A stretch of DNA of 64,000 nt from Litsea cubeba (GCA_012931725.1 CM022946.1:80529963-80593962); one strand, 5' to 3'; positions 1-11,788 are shown, counted from the first letter of the stretch. Program-made: numbers and translations. The notes: generated by a model from the letters alone, not told the origin.

Positions 1-738
1 TGCGTCAAGATGACTAAATTTGCTAACAAGGTCACTATCAAGTTGAAGGCTGCTCAAGAAGAAAATTCTGCACTGCAAATTGAATTAGAGCAAGCGCTTA
101 AACATGTTCATCTCTTGAAAAGCCAGAAAAACTGTTTGACTGAAAATTTGACTACTGATGGTCAAAAACTGCAGAAAGCTGAAAAAGAAGTAGCAGATCT
201 GCAGAATGAGACAGTGACACTGAAAGCTGAAAATCAAGATCTGCAAGGAAAACTGAAGATCACTTTGTCCGAGTTAGAAGTAACAAAAGCTTCTCTTCAC
301 AAGATGAACACTGGTTCGAAAACTCTTACAAATATCTTGTGCAGTCAGAAGTCTCAGTTTGACAGAAGCGGTCTCGGTTATGTTCATGGTGCATCCACTT
401 CAAAAGCTAAAGGTAAAACAATTTTTATTTCAAGTGTTGCACATACTACTCCACATACTACACATGTCGATAATGTGGTGAGTAGTTTCAAGAAAAAGAA
501 TGTGCCACGCGCTGCACGCACATCCACTTGTCACCATTGTGGAAAGACAGGACACATTCGTCCCCATTGCAAGAAGCTGCAAAGTCTACCTAAAACCAAG
601 CAATGGTGGAAGAATTTTTCTCCACCCAAGACGACTCCAATTTGGGTTAGACAATCTGATTTACCTAAGGAGTTTGCTCACACTCTGCTGAAAGTTCAAA
701 CTACAAAAGTGTGGGTGGCTAATCATAAAAAGCCCTGA
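1..738 (+). CDS. Ty1/copia gag C-terminal part (coiled coil + zinc knuckle)
   Basis: This is the structural Gag portion of a Ty1/copia retrotransposon, cut by the left window edge; the first visible Met is at 10. The visible 242 residues begin with about 100 residues of heptad-like, Glu/Lys/Leu-rich sequence consistent with a coiled coil. A Ser/Lys-rich linker follows, then a CCHC zinc knuckle (CHHCGKTGHIRPHC, about residues 174-187) of the kind that binds element RNA in virus-like particles. The frame ends at a stop at 736-738. In a complete copia element protease, integrase and RT would follow; here only about 300 bases separate the stop from the 3' LTR, so pol is absent. The element is therefore non-autonomous or internally deleted. 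SIRE-like affiliation is inferred from the layout only. Confidence 0.8.
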   Translation, partial: CVKMTKFANKVTIKLKAAQEENSALQIELEQALKHVHLLKSQKNCLTENLTTDGQKLQKAEKEVADLQNETVTLKAENQDLQGKLKITLSELEVTKASLHKMNTGSKTLTNILCSQKSQFDRSGLGYVHGASTSKAKGKTIFISSVAHTTPHTTHVDNVVSSFKKKNVPRAARTSTCHHCGKTGHIRPHCKKLQSLPKTKQWWKNFSPPKTTPIWVRQSDLPKEFAHTLLKVQTTKVWVANHKKP

Positions 739-1043
739 TCAAGGAGGTCAAGTCCCCATCCCCAGTACTGATACGAAGATCATAGTGAGGGGGAGTCAAA
801 ATCGAGGGGGAGCTACTGCATCCAGATTGCCAGAAGTTGCATGATTATTTTTGTTTGTCAATTATGGACAAATTCAGGGGGAGAAGAATGAAGCCCAGAG
901 GAGTTCTACAAGCTAAGGCAATTCAAGATCTACAGTGCTGTTTTTTTGTTTTAAAAATTTATTGTATTTTGGGTTTTTCTTTTGGGTAGATCTTATTGTA
1001 TAGTTCTAGGAGATTTGTCCACGAATTGTCAAAAGGGGGAGAT
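739..1043 (+). other. copia 3' internal region with polypurine tract
   Basis: This is the non-coding stretch between the gag stop and the 3' LTR. It has several GGGGGAG blocks (near 790, 807 and 878) and ends in the tract AAAAGGGGGAGAT at 1031-1043, immediately before TGTTAGAATT. That is the usual polypurine-tract position for plus-strand DNA priming in copia elements. No pol motif (YVDD, DDE, RNase H) was seen in any frame. Confidence 0.75.
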
Positions 1044-1787
1044 TGTTAGAATTATAGGCTGTCAGAATCAGAATGAAGAAGTCAACAAAGGCTGCTACAG
1101 AAGCCAAAATTCGTTGAGGCGACAGTACCTCATCCGCTCGAGCGGATGAAGGGTCCGCTCGAGCGGACATGGCGCAGGTAGTCCGGAAAAAGTGGAAATC
1201 ACTTTTCTAATAGTGCTCAAACTGATGGTTTTAATCCTAATCAAATTAGGGAATATTAAGCACGTCCCAAGGGCTATTTAAAGGACTTAAGGGCTATTCC
1301 AAAGATAGACCTCACCTCTCAAAGTGCTGAGTTAGAGATTATGATTGAGAGAATTCTTTTCTAGAGATTGATTAAGAAGTTGTGCTGACAAGTTCTCTAG
1401 AGTCTGTTCTTCTGCATCCTTTGTAGAAGATTGTCTTCTTGCGTAGAAGATTTGAGGAGTCAAGTGCTGGATTGAGTCTGTTGCAATCAGCGGTGTGAAG
1501 TCGTTGAAGCGTGAAGCGACACAAGGTAACTTCAGTCCTTAGGTAGGGGATATCTGGGGAGGAAATCTGAGTTTCTTGTAATTGCGAGATTCATAGTGTT
1601 TGATTATTGATCCAGGTTGGATCGGTGGTTTTTTACCCGGTTAGGGTTTTCCACCTAAAATTTGGTGTCCTTGTGGTGTGTGCTTGAGTTTTATCTCCGC
1701 TGCATAGTTTTTATTATTTGCACACTTTTGTCTGATTATTTGAGTAGACCAATCTAGAAATCGGGAACCCCTAAATATTTTTTTTCA
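1044..1787 (+). repeat. 3' LTR of the gag-only copia element
   Basis: The LTR begins TGTTAGAATT directly after the polypurine tract and probably ends at the CA at 1786-1787 (about 744 bp). It is homologous over most of its length to the solo LTR at 22543-23250, including the segments around the TTGCGTAGAAGATTTGAGG and GGATCGGTGGTTTTTTACCC motifs. The right end is inferred from that alignment; the 5' flank needed to confirm a target duplication lies outside the window. It carries two copies of a 14-bp palindrome near 1136-1170 that the solo LTR lacks. Confidence 0.75.
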
Positions 1788-2035
1788 GTTTGGTCAATCA
1801 AACCCAACCAATTTGAGTTTTACTTTTGAAATTTGGGATTATCGAGTTCTCTTGTAATTAGGAATTCTTTAAGGCCTGTCGCACAGCCAAAGTCTTTATA
1901 GGTTTTATTATATGACACGATGAATAGAGATTGAATACTTGATTTTTCTTCAAGAGTTTTTGCGCCTTCTTCCTTGAGTGGTGTGACTCCAGGAGATCCT
2001 CCAAGGAACCCCAGGCGTGACTCCTACGCCGATCC
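1788..2035. other. unassigned spacer between copia LTR and LINE fragment
   Basis: No recognised coding or terminal structure. A 60-codon open frame on the minus strand (1858-2040) has no family resemblance that I can name. The stretch may belong to the LINE downstream or to a further retroelement. Confidence 0.3.
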
Positions 2036-2272
2036 ATCAACAGTTGAAAACCAAAATGAAAATCGTTATGCTTCTAGAACGTCTAATTGTCCCTTTTTCT
2101 GGCACAATGTTTTTTGCCATTTTTATAGTTTTCTGGATCTTCTTTTTGGGTGATGGCTGTATCTTTTTGGGTGGGGTTTTCCCTCCAATGCTTCTCGGTA
2201 TAATCTTTTTGTACTGTTAAGCTTTTGATTAATACATGCTACCATTCAAAATAATAATAATAAAATAAAAAT
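2036..2272 (+). mobile_element. LINE 3'-end fragment
   Basis: The sequence looks like the 3' untranslated end of a plant L1-type LINE: T-rich with TTTTTGGGTG and TTTTGTACT stretches, ending in an A-rich tail built from AAT units at about 2248-2272. The 5' limit is uncertain, as expected for a 5'-truncated LINE. It lies downstream of exon 3 of the minus-strand UBP gene, probably in the next intron. Only the tail and composition support the call; no RT domain is present. Confidence 0.4.
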
Positions 2273-2575
2273 ACTCATTACATCCAAACTATATCACTAA
2301 TACACTTCTCCAACATGAGCACTCTACCAAAAATCTGCTTGACTAACAAGTCTATAATGACGAGAACATGTTTACAAGTTTCAGCAGTAAGATATACAAA
2401 TTTCAATGTCATTTATCGAGACATACTTAGAGCTACACTCATATAAAACAGAATGTCACAGCATAAAACAGAAGCTACTGTCAAGTCTGATCATCCTAAC
2501 CTATGTGTGTACCTTCTGATAGAACAAAATCATGTTCAGAAAAATGTCAATGCTCAATAGAAATACTAGAAGTAC

Positions 2576-3385
2576 CTTTCTACTTATCCTTATAATTGTA
2601 TGGGTGTTGTCCCTTGCATCAATAAGTTGAAGACAAAGGGGGTAAACCTCTACACTAAAACTCTTGATTAAATATCCCTGGGAAATCAGCTTTCTAGGTA
2701 TTGGAGGTCCCCCTCTGTACCTGCAAATCACAAGTCTAATGTAATAATGGGACAAAAGATATCATTCACTATGGAAATTTTTTTGTTATGACGCAATCTT
2801 CGAAAAAATGGCCCATTAAGAAAACAAATAAGAACAGACCATTCAATAAGCTTCTTCCAAACTTCTTGAGGGACCAAAACATAATGAAGTCCCTCCACAA
2901 GCAACCTGACAAGATCAAGCTCGTCATTATCACCATCAACACCACTCAGCACTAGATCAGAATTATCAATCTCCGCAGGTCTTTGTTGCGAGCTACTGGA
3001 CTCATCAATTGGAAAAACTTCCGCATCCTCCTGCCCAATGTATTCCTGCCAATCCCTCCACCACCTGCAACAGCAACAACAACATAGGTCACATACAAAA
3101 AACTCCCATTAAACATGCATTCCCAAAAACGAGCCTAACCAAACGCAATAAACAAGAACAGAACATGAACAGGAATCGATATCGATTGAAAAAAAAAAGA
3201 AAAAAGAAAAAAAAGCCCTAGCTATGCTCTTACTTGTTGGAAAGAACGTAATACAAGTTTCCTTCCCTCAAATTAGAGTCGGCGGATTCCATCAAATCCT
3301 TGATTGTCGATCTCTCTTCCTCGGGAGTGCATGGCAAGCAGCTCTCCATATTCTCCATCAGGAAACCTGAATCCGGAATCGTCAT
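2576..3385 (-). CDS. ubiquitin-specific protease (DUSP-containing UBP), N-terminal exons 1-3
   Basis: Minus-strand gene piece with three exons: 3234-3385, 2840-3064 and 2576-2720, separated by GT-AG introns at 3065-3233 and 2721-2839. The ATG at 3385 starts MTIPDSGFLMEN. Splicing gives a protein that continues VLSNKWWRDWQEYIGQ and reaches a WKKLIEWYRGGPPIPRKLIS segment, then a ubiquitin-like part with SVEVYPL and a terminal RISRK. This layout (acidic N-terminus, DUSP domain, then the ubiquitin-like segment before the catalytic core) is that of plant UBP5/8/9/10/11-type deubiquitinases, which remove ubiquitin from proteins. The catalytic Cys and His boxes are not in the window. After the donor at 2574-2575 the strand runs into LINE and copia sequence, so the gene is either truncated or continues past the left edge across a transposon-filled intron. 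No stop breaks these exons. Confidence 0.72.
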
Positions 3386-3915
3386 CCTCGATCCGAATCC
3401 GAGTTGCTAAAAAAAAATGAGCAGATTCGAGTTTGAAGCTCGAGCTTCGATCGCAAATCACGATCGAATCTCAGCTTCGGACGATCAAATACAAAGAACA
3501 GAGAAGAAATCCTCAGATTAGAAAGGACAGGATTTTGATCGAAGGATGGTTTGGAAGAAGTCAAAACGGTTTGGATTTGAGAATCCACGGGAGAGATTTA
3601 GAAATGGGAAAAAAGGGAAAATCGAATGGGGTTGAAGTATAAGAAGAAGCGGAGAAAGATTCGACAGATAGTGTTTTCTAATGCCTGCCTTGGTGTTCTT
3701 ATTGCTCTTTGCTCTTGTGACGCGCGGGTTTCTTCTAACGCTTAATCTGAACCATTGTTGGTGATATCTGATCACAGATGGACCATGATGAGAGGAAATT
3801 TTATTCCATGATATAAATTTTATCACTCAAATATTTATCTTATAGATTGTTCCTTAAAAATATATATTTTGTGATTTTGTCCTTTCAAATCATTGGAGCC
3901 ACTTTAATATTCTAA
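3386..3915 (-). promoter_or_regulatory. presumed 5' leader/promoter side of the UBP gene
   Basis: These bases lie upstream of the UBP start codon on the minus strand. The first ~300 contain short overlapping open frames in several registers but no conserved domain, consistent with a 5' untranslated leader. I did not find a clear TATA box, so promoter function is inferred from position only. Confidence 0.3.
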
Positions 3916-4813
3916 CTAGTGGAATAGGCATGCCCCAACGCTGGCCAAGATAAAAAATACATAATATTTTAATTAGAGATATTTATAATTTTTAAATAAA
4001 TTATAAATAAAAATTAATATATAATTGATAATACAAACACATTTAAAACTCAACTTAAAAAAGTAAGGTAAAAAAATAAGTAAAATGATCAAATTGAATA
4101 ATCTTTTATTGATTGTGATTGGACTAAAACTGTAACATTGAGTAATAGAAATCGAATGAAAATTAAAGTGAAAGAAATTTATGGATCATCACAAAAACCC
4201 CAATGCAAAATGCAACTTCTTTTAAAAAAAATTGTAATTTCACGTTAAAACATTTACTAAAAAGAATACAAAAGAAAAGAAGTAAAAAAAAAAGAAAGAA
4301 AAGAAAATCATACCTCTACTACTTGAATCTGACCAAAATAAAAGGAAGAAAACTGCAAAAAAGAACTACAATAAAAAAGATCTATAAAAAAATTATACAC
4401 TGTGTAATGGGGCCCATTTATGGATTTTCTGACTCCCAGACATGATTGGGGGCCCCTAGTAAATTGGTTATGATCATCCAATCAAGGTGATGTTTAGGCC
4501 ATTTGTGCATAATGGGGCACTCTCATCATTGTACACTTCTCGTGGATGTGGAACTTGCAATGCATTGTGTAATGGGGCCCATTTATGGATTTTCTGACTC
4601 CCATATATGGATTTTTTTTTATTTGGATGTGTGTGTAGGTATATGTAGAGGGAGAGATTTTAGGGAGGAGAGATTTTAGTGGATGTGTGTAGAGGGAGAG
4701 ATTTTAGGGTATGGAAGGGCAATTCCGGAATAAAGGGATGCAAAAAGTTTGAGGATGCACCACGTGTCGCTCTCCGGAGAATCACCTGCTATCTTTTATT
4801 ATATAATATATTT
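3916..4813 (-). mobile_element. non-autonomous Helitron-like element (reverse orientation)
   Basis: Read on the minus strand, the 3' end shows GGGGCATGCC, then TATTCCACTAG followed by T: the CTAG/T end typical of plant Helitrons, preceded by a short palindrome. The opposite end on the same strand reads TATATTATATAATAAAAG and then GAGAGCGACACGTGG, which resembles plant Helitron 5' termini. The interior is AT-rich and has a duplicated ~40-bp segment at about 4399 and 4562 (TGTGTAATGGGGCCC...). No Rep/helicase is encoded. The 5' boundary is good to only a few bases and a terminal TC is not obvious, so the call is moderate. Confidence 0.45.
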
Positions 4814-4999
4814 TTTTGTCTTACAAATCTTATCCTTAACATCATTGGTTTTGAGACCTCTTTTATTATTATTTTTTTTAATTCGTTGGAAGGGGTCGAA
4901 CTCAGAACCTCTTTCATAGAAATGCCCAAACTTTAATACATCTTTTATTATTATTTTTCTAATGCATTGAAGGGGTTTGGAACCTGTAACCTATTTCAC

Positions 5000-6900
5000 G
5001 GAAAAGCCCCAACACAACCTTCCGCCTCCAACAACGGGTATTCTTCTAAAGCGTACCTCAACAATTGTTCAATAACGACCCCTAAGAAGATTTCAAGAAG
5101 CTTCCAGCATCACTAAAAATACCAGCCAATGAAGCTAAAATTAAATTTATCAACTCCAAGTCCAGGAGGTTCAAAATGTCCATAAATGGACTCCAAAGAC
5201 TGAAATACAAGGGACAGAACAAGGTGAGTCCTTATCCAAGGTCAAGAAATACATATTGAAAGCATTTTACAAAGCTTCAAATCAATCCAAGGTCATTTGA
5301 ATTGAAGTTCAGTTAGAGGGACTTCTAACCCTGAAACTCCATACATTGATTGGAGTTTTGCATTCGGTCCACTTCCAAAAGTCAAAAGTTGATGAAACCA
5401 TTCTAGAAAATCAAGCATAAGTTCTAGAAATACGCTTCAAAACTTCAGAGCAAGTGAAGACCAATTAGACCCAAATTCAAACAAAATACAGCAAAATCAG
5501 CTCAATATGAAGTTGGCCGGACATGGCAAGTTGGGACCCACTTTGACCCACTTCTGGAAGTCAAATGAAGGTAAAAACTTCCCTGGAGATTGGGAAGGAG
5601 TTCCAAACGGATTTCCCAAAGTTTCAAATAAATTGAAGATTATTTGGACCCAAATCCTACCCAAAATAGTCCAAGTCAAACCACCTTGACTTAGGGTATT
5701 GGGACCCACTTTGACCAACTTTCAAGAATCCTATCAAGAAAAAAACTTCCCCAGAATCCAATAGCAAGCTCCAAAAGGACTTTCCAAAGTTTCGAAGCAA
5801 TTGGAGACCATTTGAATAGAATTCAATTCAAAACGGCTCAATGCAAAAGTCTCCAGACGTGGAGGTTGAAGTTCACAGCTGACCAATTTCTAGGAGTCAA
5901 ATGACAATGAAATCTTCCTCAAAGTCCAAAAGGTCCAAGAAGAATTTTTCACGATTTTAAGGCCATTGGAGGTCATTTGGACCCAAAACCCATATACTGA
6001 CATGTCTAGCCAAATCCTGTCCCGATGGACATGGGCATGTAGTTAGCGATTTTTCGCACTTTTTCAAATTGTAACTTCTTGAAACCGTTTCGAACTTCCC
6101 GACTAAACTCTCAACCTATAAATACATCCCTTGGGCGACCATTCAAGCAATACCTCTTCGACAAAGACACCCCCCTGAAGCACTACATCCAACTTAAAGT
6201 TAGGATTATCAAGAAAGTCCTCTTCCTCCTAAACACCCCTCTTCAAGAAGATGAAGTTCTGCCTCAATGCTATGCAATACACATCTTTAGCCTCTAAAAC
6301 TGAGCCTTAAACCTCTTAAAATGTTCTTCCAGAGGAAGAAACTGAGTATCCATGTTCTTACCAACCCCTTCCAACCTAAATCCATGACTTCACAGTCATC
6401 TTCTTTTATTTTTCTCACTTAAAAGAGCATGTATGCCCTTGCTTCAAAGTATTGTTGTAAATGTTTCCTTTGATTTCATTTTCGTTCTCCATACACAAGG
6501 ACCCAGAGTAAGATAACCTTGGGCACTCACTAGCACAAAAAACCAGCAACTCCCTCGAATTGTACAAAAATAGTCCATAAAAAATAAGTGATAGATTTCA
6601 AAGATAACCGTTGGTCAAAATCAAACTCAACCCACCAAACCATTTGGTAAAACCATTCCAAATCAGTGGCAAAGAAGTACCAAGATATTGGCACCCAAGT
6701 TTGAGAGATAAAGAAGTGAAGAAAAGGAAGAAACAAGCTGACAGAGAGCCATGTCCGGCCAATGCCCATTTGGTCAGACATGGGCCCACAGAACCCATTT
6801 TGCAGTCTTTTTTCATGTTTTTTGTTCAGTTTCTGGATTCTATTTAGTTTTATGTTCAATTTGATGCCATCGAAGGCCAAATGGAGGAGTTGTAAAAAAT
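5000..6900. repeat. degenerate LTR-like region with ~185-bp internal repeats
   Basis: A phrase built around GGGACCCACTTTGACC and CTTCC followed by CCAAAGTTTC...GGAGACCATTTG recurs at roughly 5330, 5520, 5700 and 5880, a diverged tandem series of about 180-190 bp. A TATA-like CTATAAATACATCC at about 6116 is followed by a C-rich leader-like stretch, as in a plant LTR U3-R junction. Neither LTR end nor a target duplication could be fixed. The ORFs here have no recognisable domain. Confidence 0.35.
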
Positions 6901-8790
6901 AAGTTTATAAACAACTTGCATCCACAAGGCATAGAGCGCTAACCCATATAATACAAATTTGATAAATGAATAAAAGTTTCTCTTGTATTTTGTGTTTCAA
7001 TGTTGTAAATTAGATTCTTCATTTTTACGATTTTCAACCAACACATATATGTGCCCAACATTATTTGCGACTTTGAATTTTCTGCTTCAAACTCAATTCC
7101 AAGCATTAACATCCATTGAGAATTCATTAAGCTTCTCAACCATGTTAGATTGATTTTATGTAAACTCTAATAATGTCCTTATTTTGAACGTACTCTTACT
7201 ACAATTAGTGAAAAAAATCAGCTCAAATCTATATGAATCCAATATAGCATCACGTGAAGCTTCTCAAGGGACTTGACATTTATGTCGAGATCAAAAATCT
7301 ATGAAGTCAAGGTTTAATCATTACACGGTGACTTTCTTTATCCCTTAATGTACTCATTATGACCTTACTTTTTATACGATTTATGGAGAATTCGCTCCAA
7401 AGTTTAGAATGTCCTCTCCCCACTTTCCTCACTTTCGAATATGAGTTGGGCATTAACATAATTAACTCGCAATGTTGGATTGATTTGTACTTGCTGAATC
7501 TACATCAGTTGTCTCAAGCTTTTTGAGTTTCTACTTCCTTTCATTACTTTTACTTTAATACGAACATCTTTTATAGGTGGAGCAGTATTTAGATGGCTTG
7601 ATGTGTTATGAAACTCTAGCCTTAGATATCATGGTCTTAGGCTAGTTTTGATTTGATGGCATATATGTTTGGTTTTCTTGAAAAACTCTTTATTTATATA
7701 TTGAGATCTGAAATATCAATTTCAGATTGCTACTTCAATTTCATATGTTTCTCGTATTGTCTATAGATCTTTGATTGGTTGATGCTTATTTGGATTTTTT
7801 TTTATTTTGATTTTGTGTGCTTGTATTTTTATTCTATTCTCAAAACAAGTGTGTGTTTGGATGGCTTTGTATATATGGATTGAAATGAGGAATGCCCAAG
7901 ATGCAATTATGCTTTAATGTAATGGAGCTTGCTGACTTTTATGCTATTTTTTATATTCATTGAGAGCATTGGAGATGGATTGATTGCCTAGAATGAACTC
8001 TGATATAGGTTAATAAACTGTATTTATGGATAAAAATGTGAAGCATCCATATTGGGTCTCTTATTTTCATCGTCTCATAATATGTTTTGATTGGCCATCT
8101 TTTTGTCATCTGTTAGTCAGATTTTGTATTTTACATCTATTGGCACACAAGAGTAAAATATCATCCCATTCTCCAAGGAAAATATTCATTTTCATAAAAG
8201 GAAAAGCAGAGATGTTCGTGTTGTTTTGAAGCAGACATCACTGTTAACTCTTCTTCCACACGAGGGTGATGAATTATAAAGAATGGTAGAGGAGGACATA
8301 AGACGGATTTCTTCAGCTTCATCGCAGACAATTCTCTAAAGAACAACAGCCTCTTTCTTTCTCTTTTCATTTCTTTATACTTTTTATACTTTTTATTTGT
8401 ATCTGATCTCCTAAGCCTGACAAGGGGGTTGTATAAAATCATAAACAACATATACTCAGAAGGTGAGACAAACAGAACCTATGTAAACAAAAGTGAAAGT
8501 GACCTTTTAAAGCACTATCAAACACATGTGCATGTGCAAGTCATTTTCACATTTTTCTATACAATATTCAAGAATAAATAAAAATTCCCCCTTTTCATTT
8601 TTGAACAAAACAGAAGATTGGCACCGTCTGTTGGAATGAAATTGTCTCATTGATCAAATACTTAGAAAATAGAGAAGAAAGAAATCACTGGCTGCCTGTT
8701 ACTGTTCTAAAAAAAAAACAAAAGGAAAAAAGAACAGAAAGTTGCCTTAGAAACGAAGTGAAAAAACTGTATGACGTCTACTGGCTGTTG
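6901..8790. other. AT-rich stretch, nothing identified
   Basis: I see no domain, RNA gene or terminal repeat here. The open frames (for example 8026-8229 and 8161-8451) are short and of low complexity. The last ~200 bases before 8791 form the left flank of a hAT-like element. Confidence 0.4.
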
Positions 8791-9976
8791 TAGTGGTGTA
8801 CAAAGGGTCAAACCCGACCCGATCTGAAAATTTTTAATGGGGAGAAAACCCACCCGGACCCGACCCATTTGGGTCACGGGTTGGTCGGGTCACGAGTCGG
8901 GTTCAGGTCAAAAAGAAATAGTAAAAAGAATTCACTGGCGGCAGCAGGGAGATGAAATGGCCAACAGCTCGTGATGCAGCGGTTGCTGTGTGCGGAAGGG
9001 ACTGGTTCATGCACCCACTTTCAAAACATGGGAAACCTTCCTGTTGGTGGGAAAGGCCCCACCTTCCTTCCATTTTGGGGGCGCAAACCTGACCTTGTAT
9101 TGAAGTTGCCATTTTTCAGCATCACCATCCAAAAGTACCATGGATTTGGGGTGTCTTCAACTTCACATAATGAACCCAAATACTGCTCTTTCTCTGCTGC
9201 ATAGAGGTCTGGGTTATTAGAAGCAACATGGCTCAAACCTGGGAATGGTTTTCCCACTCCTAGTCCGTTCTCAGCTTCTGTTACTTTATGCACCAATGAA
9301 GAATATGCTCAAAAGAAAATGGAAATCATAAGAACACAGGAAATGCAGTGGAGAAACCAGGCAATGAATTAAACAAAAAGATGATCAAAATACAACCCTT
9401 CCCACAGGATTGAGAAAATGGCAGTTCAGAGATCAAGGGTAAAAAAAAAGAAAAAAAATGAAGAAGAATAAGAAAGAAACAGAACCCATGTTAGTTTTTG
9501 TTATTTGGATTGATTTGGGCTCACTTGATAAATCAAAGCAGTCGGCTGCTCTTGGACTACCCATCTGAACCAACATCATTGCAGAAATTCCAGGGGCGGC
9601 TATTGCCTGCAATGCAACAGTGGCTGCAGGCAGTGCAGGGGCTGGCCGGTAAAAGAAAGAGGTAGCGGGGAGATGGCCGGCCGCTGTGCAGGGAGAGAAG
9701 AGTGGCCGTTGCAGCAGGTGGGAGCTGATGGCTCGTGCAGGGCGGTGCAGAGAAGCTGAAAAGCAGGGAGAAAAGAAGAAGAAGGAGAAGGAGCAGCAAA
9801 GGCTGCTGTTACAGGTGACGATTACCGAATTTACGGGTCACCCGTAACCCGACCCGTGAGACCCGTTAACCGGTACTGACGGTCAACGGTCGGGTCGAGC
9901 ACCGGAAATTTGCTACCATGACCCACGGGTCGGGTCGGGCTCCGGGTCGGGTCACGGTTAATTTTGTACACCTCTA
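8791..9976. mobile_element. 1.19-kb non-autonomous hAT element
   Basis: The ends read TAGTGGTGTACAAA (left) and, on the other strand, TAGAGGTGTACAAA (right): inverted repeats with 13 of 14 matching. They are flanked by a degraded 8-bp target duplication, GGCTGTTG at 8783-8790 against TGCCGTTG at 9977-9984 (6 of 8). Subterminal blocks of CCCGACCCG / CGGGTCGGGT lie inside both ends, as in the large hAT at 13397-24564, which shares the GGTGTACA terminus. The interior has no BED finger or hAT dimerisation domain, so it depends on a transposase elsewhere. A minus-strand frame at 9021-9296 looks protein-like and may be captured host sequence. Confidence 0.75.
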
Positions 9977-9984
9977 TGCCGTTG

Positions 9985-11788
9985 CAGAGAATATCCAACA
10001 ACCACAGCACCGACACCTATCGGCTAGGGTGTATGGTGTTAACCAGCCAACCAATTACAACCTCAAACGACTTGTTAAAAAAATGTCCCCTGCTGGATTC
10101 CTGCGCGTCTATCGCCCATCACAATTGATACTGTACACATAATATCGCGACCAATGCTTTTGGTGTCCGCGCATCCACCTGTCATTGTGATTGATCTCCT
10201 AATATCTTGCGACCAGTGTATGTTATGCCCAACCAAGGCGCAAAATGCCTGGCGGCCAATGTTCCAAACACTCAGTAGCCTAGCGGCTAGCCAAAATACA
10301 GCGCCTAGCGGCCAATGTCAACCGTGTCTGCCGGCCAGTTCATAGGCGAAATAGTGGCCGTCGAGTGTAACACTAAAACTCTTGTTCTGTGCATTCCCTG
10401 TTTCTAATTTTTGAGCATATTCCCTATTCAGACATTCATTATACAGAATCCAAAACCCTCCTTACCCAGCTAAATGCTTTCAAAGCAGCAAGGGAAATGA
10501 GGAATCATAGTGACAGAATTAAAATTAGTATGTCACAATAACATGGCTGATTGACTTTTTTTTGGTGGAAGTTAGTCGAATCTGTAAGTCCATGTTAAAT
10601 CAGTCCATTTGACATATGCAAAGTCAGTTTTTATGGCTGATAGCGAGCATTTAATTGTTGTGCTTATAGCTTTAAACTTGACGGATCCCGGTTAATCAAT
10701 TCATTAGATGTGGGTTAAAAGGCGAATACATCACTATGAACTTGATTGGATCTAAAATTATTTCCCACCCATTTCGGGATTCCTCGGTAGCTCATCACTT
10801 CCTCTGTTGTTTCTTCTTTTTCAGCATCTGGCGTAGATCATTACCCTTACGGGCTTTGATCTTAGCTTTTGTTGTTTCAGATTATCTGGCATTTTCCACA
10901 ACCTGCATCTTTCTTGCCCCATGTGCTTCTTTAGTGATGTGGAGATGAGCTAGTGTAATCTTCTTGGGATTTTGGTTTTCTTTAAGATGAACACCTAAGG
11001 GATTTGGGGCATACTTTGATGCCTATAATTTCAGAGGTGCAGCTCTCTTGATTGGTTTGGCTACAATTGAAGTGATCTGGATGCCAGGGGCAGCAGGAGT
11101 GGATTGCTTCCGGCCGCACAATGATCGTCTTAATTGGACCGAGTACGTACTCCTTGATCTTGCTCAGGCATAAGAGCTAGAGTCATTTTCTTGATTTGAC
11201 TCGCCAATCTAGTGGCCAATATCTGATCACTCCGTCTGACCACCATTGGTGTGGAGTGATTAAAGTTGTGCCCATACCTTCAGATTGGAGGACCGGTAAT
11301 GCGAGGATGTCTACATCTTTTTCTTTTTATTTTTTGCAGATTTTCTTTGAATTGAATAAATTTTGCAGCGTTGTCGATGGACTGATGTTGTTGTTGATTC
11401 TTTTCGGGGCACTTGGTATGAACCCGTGGGGGAAGTGGTGTAGGTCCCACTATTACTGAGGTGAGATGTACCCCCCCCCCGAATCTGCTTCCCTCTTTTT
11501 GAGTGAGGGTAGAAAGTATTGTCTTCTAGTGATACTATCGATATATCCTGGCAGACTTCTTTCTTAGATCTTCGTGGCTTTGTAGACCACTAATTATCCA
11601 TTATTGGTCTCTCATATTTGCAGATCAAACATGGGTTCGCTCATTATCACTTTCGATGAAGACAAGGAACGCCTATATCAGGTGTCGGTCCAAGAAAGCA
11701 AGAACACTAGGGGTCAAAAAAGACCTCGAACTGAAGCTGAAACCACTGCACCTCGGGTATTTGTGTGAATGTAGTGCAATCATCTTAG
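9985..11788. other. unassigned region left of the copia relic
   Basis: No recognisable gene. Between about 10140 and 10340 a short phrase GCG(G/A)CCAATG recurs several times. A run of C lies at about 11470-11480. The end of this stretch runs into the copia RT relic; where the copia begins is not clear. Confidence 0.3.
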
